Below, in pieces: positions 44,705 to 53,445 of a stretch of 64,000 bases of DNA (position 1 is its first letter; each line of letters opens with the position of its first letter). The notes under the pieces were generated by a model, which saw only the letters and a program-made list of their open reading frames with translations, had not been told where the DNA came from and ran no database searches. Source of the stretch: Emticicia sp040253585 (lineage in GTDB: Bacteria; Bacteroidota; Bacteroidia; Cytophagales; Spirosomataceae); assembly GCF_040253585.1 (NCBI RefSeq), contig NZ_JBELAU010000017.1:33418-97417 (forward strand), in the 5' to 3' direction. The position numbers and the translations under genes are program-made.

Positions 44705-45289
44705 TCATCTACTACGAGCAATTTCTTTTCGGATTCGGCTTAGTGAAGTATCGGTAATTCCTAAATAAGAAGCAATATATTTAAGTGGGGCATTCTGAAA
44801 TATCTCAGCATGTGAAGTGACGAGTCTTTCGTAGCGTTGTTCGGCAGTAAGTTGAATCATACCAAGCATTCGTCCCTTCAACCTCGAATAATTATTGATA
44901 AGCATCATACGACCAAACTCACGAAATTCAGGAATCGTATGGAAACATGTCTGTAAATCTTCGTAATTTATCATCCAAGTTGAACAATCAGCTAAAACTT
45001 GAATATTTTCGTTGGAGGGAATTCGCTTAAAAAACGATAAAAAATCATTAGCGAAGATATTATTTCCGTAAAAATCGGTCGTAACTTCATTCCCATCAAT
45101 ATCAACCACATAAGAACGTAAAAAACCAGATTCGATAAAATGTGATTCGATGCATATCTTACCTTCTTTTAGTAAAAAGTCATTTTTTGTATAGCATTTT
45201 TGAGTAAAAAAGGTAGTAATATACTCCGCCTTATCGACTGGCATCGGTAAGATTTCATGAATATAATTTACTAAACTTTCTTTACTCAT
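44705..45289 (-). CDS. Crp/Fnr family transcriptional regulator
   Basis: The 194-residue product has a cyclic-nucleotide-binding-like jelly roll (about 20-115: YTKNDFLLKEGKICIESHFI, VDIDGNEVTTDFYG, FKRIPSNENIQVLADC). A C-terminal winged helix ends LKYIASYLGITDTSLSRIRKEI. There is no cysteine cluster, so it is not a Fnr-type iron-sulfur sensor. It lies 6 bases after the desaturase gene on the same strand and is likely co-transcribed with it. A role in controlling lipid desaturation is a reasonable guess. Confidence 0.9.
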   Translation of the reverse strand: MSKESLVNYIHEILPMPVDKAEYITTFFTQKCYTKNDFLLKEGKICIESHFIESGFLRSYVVDIDGNEVTTDFYGNNIFANDFLSFFKRIPSNENIQVLADCSTWMINYEDLQTCFHTIPEFREFGRMMLINNYSRLKGRMLGMIQLTAEQRYERLVTSHAEIFQNAPLKYIASYLGITDTSLSRIRKEIARSR

Positions 45290-45295
45290 TTTTCT

Positions 45296-46393
45296 CTACA
45301 CAGCTCCATGACCCAAATTATGCAGCATTCTGATATGTGACTGTAAACCTTTCGTAAATGATTGTTTGTTATTGTAAACAATTCCGAAGTCTTCGGCAGT
45401 ATTTTTCACAATTGAAGCAATGGCAGGATAATGAATATGCGAGATATTAGGGAATAAATGATGCTCAACTTGATAATCAAGTCCACCAATATACCACGAT
45501 AAAATCTTATTATTTCCCGCAAAATTAGCAGTTGTATCAAGCTGGTGAATTGCCCAAGCATTTTCTATATTTCCTCTATCATCGACCGCTGGTTGAGCTG
45601 CTCCTTCTACCACGTGAGCCAACTGAAAAACCGTACTTAAAATAATACCTGCTGTGCAGTGCATGGCCATAAAACCTGCAAACCATTGCCCAAAAGTAAT
45701 ATCAAGTACAAGCATAGGCATAACGCAGATAAATAAAACATAGCCAATTTTGCTGATTATCAGTGTAATCAATTCTTTTCGGGGAAAAGGCTTAACCAAA
45801 CCAGTTTTGGCCATTTTATTGTACAATGAAATTTCTTTAAAGTCTTTCCATAAAAACGAAATCGTCATTAGACTATATAAGAAAAACGCATATATATGCT
45901 GAAAACGATGTACAGATTTCAGTTTATCACCACAAGAAAGGCGTAACATAAATTTACCTGTAATATCTTCGTCAATATCGTGTAGGTTAGTATATGTATG
46001 ATGCAATTTATTATGCTGTACATCCCAATTATATACATTACCACCAAGCAAATAAATGGATGCTCCAAACAGCTTATTAAGCTTTGAGGAAGATGAAAAT
46101 GACCCATGAATAGCATCGTGCATGACCGACATTCCAACACCAGCCACTCCCAAACCCATCACAACTGTCAAGATTAACATTTGTAGTGGAGTGAAATTTC
46201 CAGTAAGAATTAGTGCAAAGGGAATCAGATAAAGGCTCAACATAAATATTGCCTTGAAAAGCAATTTTGAACCACCCGTTTTCTCAAGAGAATTGGTCTC
46301 AAAATAAGAGTCAATGTTTTCTCGAAGTACTGAAAAAAACAATGACTTGTCTCTATTCAGAAACTTTACTTTAGCGTACTTGGCGGGTTGCAT
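45296..46393 (-). CDS. Membrane fatty acid desaturase (acyl-CoA/lipid desaturase type)
   Basis: The 365-residue product has two pairs of hydrophobic helices (about 45-95 and 170-250). It carries the three histidine boxes of membrane desaturases: HDAIHG, HNKLHHTYTN, and QVEHHLFPNISH. The last box begins Q-x2-H-H, as in front-end (delta-5/6-type) desaturases, but without an attached cytochrome b5 domain. It introduces double bonds into acyl chains in the inner membrane and probably supports membrane fluidity. It is the first gene of a two-gene transcript with the Crp-type regulator. Confidence 0.92.
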   Translation of the reverse strand: MQPAKYAKVKFLNRDKSLFFSVLRENIDSYFETNSLEKTGGSKLLFKAIFMLSLYLIPFALILTGNFTPLQMLILTVVMGLGVAGVGMSVMHDAIHGSFSSSSKLNKLFGASIYLLGGNVYNWDVQHNKLHHTYTNLHDIDEDITGKFMLRLSCGDKLKSVHRFQHIYAFFLYSLMTISFLWKDFKEISLYNKMAKTGLVKPFPRKELITLIISKIGYVLFICVMPMLVLDITFGQWFAGFMAMHCTAGIILSTVFQLAHVVEGAAQPAVDDRGNIENAWAIHQLDTTANFAGNNKILSWYIGGLDYQVEHHLFPNISHIHYPAIASIVKNTAEDFGIVYNNKQSFTKGLQSHIRMLHNLGHGAV

Positions 46394-46420
46394 TTAGTGG
46401 TTATAGGTTTAGGTAAAAAA

Positions 46421-46452
46421 CAAATCTAATCAAAAACAATTTATTTCTACAA
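46421..46452 (-). promoter_or_regulatory. Promoter of the desaturase gene
   Basis: On the minus strand TAGATTTG (plus 46421-46428) matches TAnnTTTG. TTG at 46450-46452 lies upstream with a spacing of 21 bases. The -7 element is 27 bases before the start codon. Confidence 0.55.
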
Positions 46453-46501
46453 TTTTTTATAGAAAAAGTAATATTTCTTGGATAATTTATACGAATTCTA
46501 A

Positions 46502-47299
46502 CTATGCTCTCATTAATTGTGCCATAAGATTTTTAGTGAAGTGTCTATTGATTAGTTCACGGGTGAGCTTATAATAATCAATTGCCCCATTTGATTCTGA
46601 ATCGTACATAAAAATATCCTTACCGTTGGCTTGAGCTTCTGAAATTGCTATATTATCACGTATATAGGTATCCAAAAAGTTTTCTTTAAGTTGTTTCTTT
46701 GTAGATTTTATTAAATCTTCACTCAACCGACGTCTTATTTTTGGGTTATAGCGAGTGGCAAAAACCCCGCCGAGTTCGAGGTCTGGACAAAGTATTGAGA
46801 GTTGATTGGCAAAAGCAAAAAAATTACGGAGTCCTTCATAGCTTAAAAATTCAACTTGCAGTGGTACGAAATATAAGTCGGAGGCAACTAAAGCGATTCG
46901 GGCAGAGGTGGATAAACTTGGGGGGCAATCAATGATGATAAAATCGTATCGGTGTTTGATTTTATCAAGGGCAATTTTGAGATTAAACGGAAAAACTGCA
47001 CTGGCTCGGATTCTCTCTTCGGCGGCCAAAAACCCCATTGAGGCGGGCAGTAAATCACCGACATCTGTCGAAATTACTACTTCATCAAAAGTTTTATCAT
47101 TTAAAATAAAACTGCCACTATCGCCATTGAAAAAATGCAAATTATGATAACCAAAACAGCGAGTAAGACTTGCTTGGGCGTCAAGGTCGATAAACAGCAC
47201 CTTACTTTTGGCAAAACGATGCAAGGCTACACCTACGTTCTGAGCAGAGGTTGTTTTTCCGACGCCACCTTTGTTGTTAACAAAACTGAGCGTTTTCAA
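46502..47299 (-). CDS. ParA-family ATPase, orphan
   Basis: The 265-residue product has a deviant Walker A motif (KGGVGKTT, residues 10-17), FIDLDAQASLTRCFG, and a Walker B-like DFIIIDCPPSLS. It is about the usual length of ParA/Soj-type ATPases and has no N-terminal DNA-binding extension. No parB, parS-like repeat or replication gene is nearby, so it is probably not plasmid-derived segregation machinery in place. It could position another cargo or regulate cell division. A very good promoter lies just upstream. Confidence 0.9.
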   Translation of the reverse strand: MKTLSFVNNKGGVGKTTSAQNVGVALHRFAKSKVLFIDLDAQASLTRCFGYHNLHFFNGDSGSFILNDKTFDEVVISTDVGDLLPASMGFLAAEERIRASAVFPFNLKIALDKIKHRYDFIIIDCPPSLSTSARIALVASDLYFVPLQVEFLSYEGLRNFFAFANQLSILCPDLELGGVFATRYNPKIRRRLSEDLIKSTKKQLKENFLDTYIRDNIAISEAQANGKDIFMYDSESNGAIDYYKLTRELINRHFTKNLMAQLMRA

Positions 47300-47333
47300 A
47301 TTTTAAGTATATATTTTAAAGGTTATGGTTGAA

Positions 47334-47364
47334 CAAATATAAAAAAAAAGACATTCATTACAAA
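47334..47364 (-). promoter_or_regulatory. Consensus promoter of the parA-like gene
   Basis: On the minus strand: TTTG (plus 47361-47364), 19 bases, TATATTTG (plus 47334-47341). This is a perfect match to the Bacteroidota housekeeping consensus TTTG-N19-TAnnTTTG, placed 34 bases before the start codon. Confidence 0.82.
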
Positions 47365-47571
47365 TGCCTTTTCAGTTTTATAATTATTTGATAATCAAAA
47401 TGTTAGAAGGTATTTTTCAACTTTATATAAATCATATTATTCTTAAACAAGTAGTTGGAAATTTAGCCGAAATAATAAAAAACGGATGCAATAATAAACC
47501 CAAACAATAATTTATTGCCCGAACCGAATTTGTCAATAATTGAAAATATTGATAGTTTTCTTTTATAGACT

Positions 47572-48693
47572 TTATTTCTTCTCAATACTATACAAAATAT
47601 CTCTTATTTCGTCGGTCGGCATTATTACGTTATTGTGATTTTGAAGGATAATTATTGTCTTGTCGGTATCCATATTTCTTTCGATGTATGTCATATAACC
47701 TGGCCATCCACCACTATGCTTCGCAATTCTTCCGAATTCTTTCGTATCTAATATTCTCCATCCAAATCCATGTTTCCCGATTGAACCATCATTTAATTTT
47801 CCATTTGTAAAAATATCTTGCAGACTTTCAGTTGAGACTAACTTTGTTGAATACAAAGCCCTATCCCACTTTAAAAGGTCAATAACGTTTGAATTTACGG
47901 TTCCATCTCCCACCACACCATCTAACCAATACACCATTTTGGTTTTCTCATAATCATCTGGTAAGATATACTTGTTTTGACTTTTTATAAACAAATATCC
48001 AAAAGCATAATTTTTAATTTTCTTTGGTGAAAATCGTCGATTATAAACAAACGAGTTCTTCATTTTTAAAGGTTTAAAAATATGTTCTTTTAAAAAATCT
48101 GCATAAGTCTGGCCTGATACTCGTTCAATAATTGTGGCAAGTAAAGCATATCCTGTGTTACTATATTCATGTTTGCTATTAGGCTCAAACAATACTTTGG
48201 GTTTATGTTTGCTGAAAATATTAATTATGTCAATATTTGTTGCAATTTTCGATTTATCCCAAACGGTATCCATGATTGGCATATAGTCTGGAAGTCCACC
48301 AGTATGATGTAAAAGATTCTTTATTGAGATTTCTTTATATTCTGATAATTCGGGTAAGTATTTAGAAATCTTATCGTCTAAATTTAACTTGCCCTTTTCT
48401 TTAAGAATGATGATTCCCATAGCCGTAAACTGCTTCGAACAAGAAGCTAACTCAAAAATCGATTCTTGAGTTAATTTTTCTTTTGTTATTTCGTTGGCAA
48501 TTCCATAGCTACGTTGATAAACAATATCTCCTTTTTCTGCAATTAATATATTGCCATTGAATTTTTGTAGCAAAAACAGTGAATCAAGCAGTTTGTCTAA
48601 CTTATAAATGCTCGATTGAGCAAAAGATACGTTGGCAATTATAAGAAATAAGATTACGAATTGTACTTTCAGATTGTTAAATAGCTTTTTCAT
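47572..48693 (-). CDS. Serine hydrolase, beta-lactamase/DD-peptidase family
   Basis: The 373-residue product has a signal peptide (about 1-25, SFAQ). The catalytic S84-x-x-K87 is in ELASCSKQFTAMG, the Tyr in YSNTGYALL, and the third motif HSGGWPGY takes the KTG position. This is the class C/esterase-like beta-lactamase fold, common in Bacteroidota as periplasmic peptidases or esterases. The substrate is unknown, and an antibiotic-resistance role should not be assumed. It is transcribed alone, with an unusual TGCA palindrome in its control region. Confidence 0.9.
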   Translation of the reverse strand: MKKLFNNLKVQFVILFLIIANVSFAQSSIYKLDKLLDSLFLLQKFNGNILIAEKGDIVYQRSYGIANEITKEKLTQESIFELASCSKQFTAMGIIILKEKGKLNLDDKISKYLPELSEYKEISIKNLLHHTGGLPDYMPIMDTVWDKSKIATNIDIINIFSKHKPKVLFEPNSKHEYSNTGYALLATIIERVSGQTYADFLKEHIFKPLKMKNSFVYNRRFSPKKIKNYAFGYLFIKSQNKYILPDDYEKTKMVYWLDGVVGDGTVNSNVIDLLKWDRALYSTKLVSTESLQDIFTNGKLNDGSIGKHGFGWRILDTKEFGRIAKHSGGWPGYMTYIERNMDTDKTIIILQNHNNVIMPTDEIRDILYSIEKK

Positions 48694-48756
48694 TATTTTA
48701 TAATTTTGTTTGAAACGGATATTTGTCCTAAAACAAAATTACAAAACATAAGCTAC

Positions 48757-48773
48757 ACTTTGCATTGCATAGT
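48757..48773. promoter_or_regulatory. Palindromic operator candidate upstream of the serine hydrolase
   Basis: ACTTTGCATTGCATAGT is palindromic except at three positions (ACT-W-TGCA-W-TGCA-W-AGT) and lies 64 bases before the start codon. A -7 element (TAATTTTG on the minus strand, plus 48734-48741) lies 15 bases away, so the palindrome would cover the -33 region. A further partial copy, CTTGCATTA, follows. The binding protein is not identified. Confidence 0.5.
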
Positions 48774-48881
48774 ACCTTGCATTAACAAAAATTATGATGA
48801 ACGGAATATTTCTGGTCTGAAAGGGCCTGCTATTTGGTTATGATGTCAACGAATGCAGCTTCGAGAGATTGCAACCTTATT

Positions 48882-50231
48882 TTAAAAATACCTTTTCAAA
48901 GCAATCAATTGTGGTGGAATTGGCTTAGAATTCCAATGTCCATGAATCACCAACGCAGCTCCCAAAGCCGATGCTTGAGCTATTTCGGAAGCATAAACTT
49001 GCTTATCGAAATAGGTTTCGGCTAAGAGATTCATGTAAATATCATTTTTCGAGAAACCACCATCCACAAAAATCTGCTTTGGTTTGCTCCAACCCATTAC
49101 CAAATTTAATGATGCCACCTGCTGAGCCACCAAATCAAGCAAAAATTGATGATAGGCTTCTTCGTAAGACTTGAATAAGTTAAGGTTTCGCTCCACAAAT
49201 GGGCAATCTTTTAAGAGTCCAACATCAGCTGTTTGTGGGGTAGCTTGTTTGAATTTATTACGTAAAAACCAAACCATGTCTTGGTCATATTTTACTTGTT
49301 TGTAGTAATTAGGTTCTTTACCAAAATACTCAGCTAAATGTTTAGTTTGGCGTTCGTGTTCATTACCTGCAAAGAGTCTTGAAGCCTTTACTGGATGCCC
49401 AGCGTAGTTAAGAAAACACAAACAATCTTTTTGTAACTCGGTGTTAGTCAGAGGTTCATCATTGAACGGATTGATACTAATGGCCCACGTACCTGTTGAA
49501 AGTAAGATAAATTTTTCGTCGAAAGATTTAAGATAAGGCACAAGTGCCGACGAACTATCGTGAATACCAATACCGACTGCAACACCATCGACTGAACTTA
49601 CAATATTACTCGAAAGTTGTGGTTTTTGCTGCACTGAATGAAGATGTTCGGCTTCGACCCAAGCATGGTAATCGTTTTTCTGAAAATCCCAGAGAGCGGT
49701 ATGACAACCCACACTTGTGATTTCGGATACTGGTTGATTCGAGAAAAGAAAACTGCAATATTGCGGCAGATGCAGAGAATATTTGATTTGGTGAAAAACG
49801 CTTGGTTTTTCATTTTTCAACCAATACAATTGCAAGCCCGAATTGAGCATACCGAGTTCGGGCGAAGCCGTTTCGGTAAATACATTTGAGGTATATTTTT
49901 CGGCAAACTCTTTACTCATTTGGCGAGTAAAGTTTTTGAGATAATTATAGAGTGGAGTAATTGGTTTCCCTTCCGAATTTAGATGTACAAAACTTGCACC
50001 ATAACCAGAAAAATTCAATCCGACTACTTGATAATCAGGATTTTGCTTAATAGACTCGTAGGTAGTTTTGAGCCATGAACTTAAACGAATCAAATCATCA
50101 CAAGGAAAGCCGTCGTCGTCCAAAATTTCTTCAAATTGCGATTGTTCTTCTCTTACAATTTTATAATCTTCATCGAATAGAAGTAACTTTTTATTGGTTT
50201 TACCAATATCAAAAACGGCACAGACTTTCAT
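48882..50231 (-). CDS. FGGY-family carbohydrate kinase
   Basis: The 449-residue cytoplasmic enzyme has the N-terminal phosphate-1 motif AVFDIGKTNKKLLLFD and a substrate-domain VGLNFSGYGASFVHL. GCHTALWDFQKNDYHAW follows, then the C-terminal ATP-domain motifs LLSTGTWAIS and IFVDGGFSKNDIYMNLLAE. It phosphorylates a sugar such as rhamnulose, fuculose or xylulose; the exact one cannot be told. The FucP-like transporter at 40062 would fit as a supplier but is not adjacent. It is apparently transcribed alone. Confidence 0.88.
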   Translation of the reverse strand: MKVCAVFDIGKTNKKLLLFDEDYKIVREEQSQFEEILDDDGFPCDDLIRLSSWLKTTYESIKQNPDYQVVGLNFSGYGASFVHLNSEGKPITPLYNYLKNFTRQMSKEFAEKYTSNVFTETASPELGMLNSGLQLYWLKNEKPSVFHQIKYSLHLPQYCSFLFSNQPVSEITSVGCHTALWDFQKNDYHAWVEAEHLHSVQQKPQLSSNIVSSVDGVAVGIGIHDSSSALVPYLKSFDEKFILLSTGTWAISINPFNDEPLTNTELQKDCLCFLNYAGHPVKASRLFAGNEHERQTKHLAEYFGKEPNYYKQVKYDQDMVWFLRNKFKQATPQTADVGLLKDCPFVERNLNLFKSYEEAYHQFLLDLVAQQVASLNLVMGWSKPKQIFVDGGFSKNDIYMNLLAETYFDKQVYASEIAQASALGAALVIHGHWNSKPIPPQLIALKRYF

Positions 50232-50292
50232 GTAGATTGGTTTGGAGCTTTGTTTCTTGTTTTGTTACATAAAATATGGTGCTGTAAAAATA

Positions 50293-50300
50293 CAAATTTA
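50293..50300 (-). promoter_or_regulatory. Possible -7 element of the sugar kinase gene
   Basis: The minus-strand sequence TAAATTTG matches TAnnTTTG, 62 bases before the start codon. No good -33 partner is found. Confidence 0.35.
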
Positions 50301-50374
50301 TCTGATACGAACAAGCCTGTTGTGTACTGCTCTGACAATTTAACTTTGTCTGAAATGAAATCCCATAAATTTTG

Positions 50375-50402
50375 TAGGAACATCCAAAATTGGACGTTCC
50401 TA
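50375..50402. repeat. Near-perfect 28-base palindrome
   Basis: TAGGAAC at 50375 pairs with GTTCCTA at 50402, and TCCAAAATTGGA forms the centre; only one position pair is mismatched. It lies between the TonB-barrel gene's stop and the sugar kinase gene's start region. No U-run follows, so it is either a weak terminator or a dispersed palindromic repeat. Confidence 0.6.
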
Positions 50403-50441
50403 TGAGTATTTAACTAAAACTTAAATCATAAAAAACGTTAC

Positions 50442-53294
50442 TTATAATCTAAAATTACGCAAGTTATAAGTAAATGTAAGCATAAAATAACGTGTAAGCA
50501 CCTGACTACGAGCATCTTCGATATAAGCTGTTGATACATTTCGAGCGATGCTGTTGTTTTGTTTCAGTAAATCAAAGACATTGATACGCAATTCGGCTGC
50601 TTGTTTTTTCAAGAATTTATAACCAAAACCTGCATTCCAAAGTGTAAAATTTTGGTTAAAGCCTGTACCTAAACCAGAATATGCTTGGTTGAGAACTTCT
50701 GACTGCAATAAAAATCCTTTGCCAAATAACCAGTTAATTTTGAATGATGTATTCTGAAACAAATAATTGGTGTTGAGAGTGGTTTGCACCGAATTTCTGA
50801 CCAAACTATATGTTGGCGAATAGGAAAGCGTAAAATCAACTTTTTCGCTCACATTACTACTCAAAACCAAACCTCCATTGATGCCGTAGGTATTTGTAAA
50901 ACTTTTAATATCATTAATCAAATTTGGATTTTTTGCATAATTCACACCAGCACTAAAGTTAAGATTCGATTTGATTTTTGAAATCGGAATACCGTAACTG
51001 ATAAAAGTACGAGCATTAAATTGTCCATCAAGGTTAACTGGTTTTGTGAGTTGTGAACCTCTGAAAAGTATAATTCCATCAGCTAATTCGTAATCTTTAT
51101 CGGCAATAAAGGTTGATTGAACAATGGCATTATTTGAATATCCTAAATTCAGGAACATCATAATATTTTGAGCAGTTTTAGCATTCGTAACTCCGTAACG
51201 GAATGATAACGAGTGACTATAATCTTGCTTCAAATTCGGATTCCCTGTTGAAAGTTGGGTTGGATTACTATTATTAATTACACCTTGCAATTGATTAACC
51301 GAAGGTGCATTTGTGTTGGTACGGTAAAAAATTCTAAGATTTGCCTTATTTTCAAATCTATAATTAAACATTGCATTTGGTAAAATACTGTTGAATACAT
51401 ATTTTACATCTTGCAAAATCGGATAAGTCTGGTCGCTGGCCAACTGGGCATTTTGGTAAGTTGTACCCAAAGTAAAAAATCCTTGCTTTCCTCGTAAACG
51501 ATAACTCACACCAGTACGATTGGTAAGATACGAATTATCAAATAAATTGCTCAAAGATTTATTAAGAATTGAATAAGTTAGTAATTTTTCGTCATAAGCA
51601 TTGACTTCACGGTCTGATGAACTGAGCGTATAACCTACATTATGGTCGAGCTGTATCTGTCCAGTTTTTCCCACAGGCTCGGTGTAAGTAAGGCCTAACG
51701 ACATTCGATTGCTATTGGTCTGAGACTGAGTTTGTTGGTTCACAATCTGTGTTGTATCTCTGCCAGTAAAAAATCTACTGATTGAATACTGAGAAGAAAA
51801 ACCCGTTTGGTCGCTGGTAGTGTTTCCAAGATTCACCGAAAAAGTACGACCATTTTTGGCAAAACGGTGTCTAAATAATAATTCTCCCGAAAAATTAAAG
51901 CCATTATTCTCTGAGTTTCTTCTGGTTAAGGCTGTATTGATTGTTTGTTGTTGCAAATAAGTCTCACTTGTCATTGTCGATAAAGCGTCATTGTTTTGCC
52001 AACTGATACGAGGCGTAAAAACTATCGAATTACTTTTATCAATCGTATATTCTAAACGAATATTAGCTCTATGATTTTGATTTTTATTGCGAGTCGCACT
52101 TGTATCGTCATACATTTGAGGAACTGTACCCAAATACTCACGGGAAGTAATGCTTTCATTGCCATTATTTGAAGCATTAAAGAAATAGCTGGTGCTTAGT
52201 TTTACTTTTTTACCCAGATTATCGCTATAATTCAAGCCGATAGAAGTAGTTTTGGCAATACCTGGCTGTTGACCAACCATAAAATTACTGGCATCTCCAC
52301 CACCACCAAAACCGCCGCCACCTCCTCCGCCACCACCACGAGGGCCACCGCCGCCGCCGCCACCTTGCGGACGCCCACCGCCACCGCCACCGCCACCAAA
52401 CTGCATTCCACCGCCACCACCTGAGCTACCAAGTACACCCAAAATATCTTGATTTGAGAAGTTTTGTTGGTTGATATTATTCGATAAACCGATAATTGTA
52501 AGGCGTTGATCTTTCTTAAAGAAATTCACACTCGCCCCAGATTGATAACGCTCATCATCGCCTATACCAGCATAGACTTTTCCGAACTGCCCATTATTTT
52601 TGTTTTGTCGAGTAGTGATATTGATTGTTTTTACAGTATTTCCATCATCAAAACCAGTAAACTGAGATTGTTCGCTGAGTCGGTCGAAAACTTGTACTTT
52701 ATCTACCACTTCAGCAGGAAGGTTTTTAAGTGCCAGAGCTGCATCATCGCCAAAAAACTCTTGCCCATCAACAGTTACTTTTCTTACTTCTTCTCCCTGT
52801 GCTTTTACCACACCATTTTCGATAGTTACGCCTGGCATTTTCTTTACTAAATCTTCAACCGTAGCATCGGGATTGGTCTTAAATGCACTTGCATTGTACT
52901 GAATCGTATCGCCTTTCTGCTCGACACGCACTTGCTTTTCACGCACAGTAACCTCCCCGAGCTGATTAGCATTTTCGGTCAGTTTCAAGACTCCTAAATT
53001 TTTGGGGGAATTGCCAATCGAAACTCGCATTTCGAGATTTGTATAGCCAATCGAAGAAATTCTTAGTCGATAATTTCCTGATTTTACATTGGCAAGTTTA
53101 AAGTTTCCCTCGGCATCGGCCAAAACGCCTTTGCGTTGCGTAGAATCTCGTGAGTTTACCAATAAAATACTTGCCCCCGAAACCCCAACACTGGCTTGTG
53201 CATCTTGCACAGTTCCTATCAGCTCGGTAGTTTGAGCAAAGACAGTCAGGGAAACAAATGTGAATAAGAAGATTTGAAGTAGCAGCTTTTTCAT
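50442..53294 (-). CDS. TonB-type outer membrane beta-barrel protein with polyglycine insert
   Basis: The 950-residue product has a signal peptide (VFAQ, about 21) and a carboxypeptidase-regulatory-like domain (about 22-105, GTVQDAQASVGVSGASILLV). A plug-like region follows (about 110-240, DATVEDLVKKMPGVTIENG, VTVDGQEFFGDDAALALKNL). The barrel is of the outer-membrane-protein type 3 kind to the end. Between plug and barrel, residues about 289-333 are almost all glycine with a few Arg, Pro, Gln and Phe. Such barrels differ from SusC and are not paired with SusD. The role is unknown; uptake or secretion of an unidentified compound is possible. The polyglycine would be a flexible extracellular or periplasmic loop. 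Confidence 0.88.
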   Translation of the reverse strand: MKKLLLQIFLFTFVSLTVFAQTTELIGTVQDAQASVGVSGASILLVNSRDSTQRKGVLADAEGNFKLANVKSGNYRLRISSIGYTNLEMRVSIGNSPKNLGVLKLTENANQLGEVTVREKQVRVEQKGDTIQYNASAFKTNPDATVEDLVKKMPGVTIENGVVKAQGEEVRKVTVDGQEFFGDDAALALKNLPAEVVDKVQVFDRLSEQSQFTGFDDGNTVKTINITTRQNKNNGQFGKVYAGIGDDERYQSGASVNFFKKDQRLTIIGLSNNINQQNFSNQDILGVLGSSGGGGGMQFGGGGGGGGRPQGGGGGGGPRGGGGGGGGGFGGGGDASNFMVGQQPGIAKTTSIGLNYSDNLGKKVKLSTSYFFNASNNGNESITSREYLGTVPQMYDDTSATRNKNQNHRANIRLEYTIDKSNSIVFTPRISWQNNDALSTMTSETYLQQQTINTALTRRNSENNGFNFSGELLFRHRFAKNGRTFSVNLGNTTSDQTGFSSQYSISRFFTGRDTTQIVNQQTQSQTNSNRMSLGLTYTEPVGKTGQIQLDHNVGYTLSSSDREVNAYDEKLLTYSILNKSLSNLFDNSYLTNRTGVSYRLRGKQGFFTLGTTYQNAQLASDQTYPILQDVKYVFNSILPNAMFNYRFENKANLRIFYRTNTNAPSVNQLQGVINNSNPTQLSTGNPNLKQDYSHSLSFRYGVTNAKTAQNIMMFLNLGYSNNAIVQSTFIADKDYELADGIILFRGSQLTKPVNLDGQFNARTFISYGIPISKIKSNLNFSAGVNYAKNPNLINDIKSFTNTYGINGGLVLSSNVSEKVDFTLSYSPTYSLVRNSVQTTLNTNYLFQNTSFKINWLFGKGFLLQSEVLNQAYSGLGTGFNQNFTLWNAGFGYKFLKKQAAELRINVFDLLKQNNSIARNVSTAYIEDARSQVLTRYFMLTFTYNLRNFRL

Positions 53295-53363
53295 GTAAGT
53301 TTTGGTAATTTATACTATATCGTAGAATTGTAATGTTCAAGTTTTTATTTTACTACGATATTT

Positions 53364-53404
53364 AGACAGATTTAAACTAAGAAAAGTTTAGTTCAAATCT
53401 GTCT
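53364..53404. terminator. Long hairpin between the serine hydrolase and TonB-barrel genes
   Basis: AGACAGATTT (53364-53373) pairs perfectly with AAATCTGTCT (53395-53404). After one mismatch seven more pairs follow, with a loop of about 7 bases. It lies after the stop of the serine hydrolase and 70 bases before the TonB-barrel start. No U-run follows on either strand, so it might be a terminator, an operator or an mRNA leader structure. Confidence 0.55.
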
Positions 53405-53445
53405 GTAAACGACCAAAAAGGTAGTTGTGTAGATAAATGAAAGCA

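Noticed and set aside
46502..47299. ParA as a sign of an integrated plasmid or prophage
   Set aside because: No ParB, replication, integrase or phage genes lie within 10 kb on either side, and neighbours are ordinary chromosomal genes.
52232..52438. Hydrophobic Ala/Val-rich minus-strand frame across the polyglycine region
   Set aside because: It is a frame-shifted reading of the GGN-rich repeat in the TonB-barrel gene.
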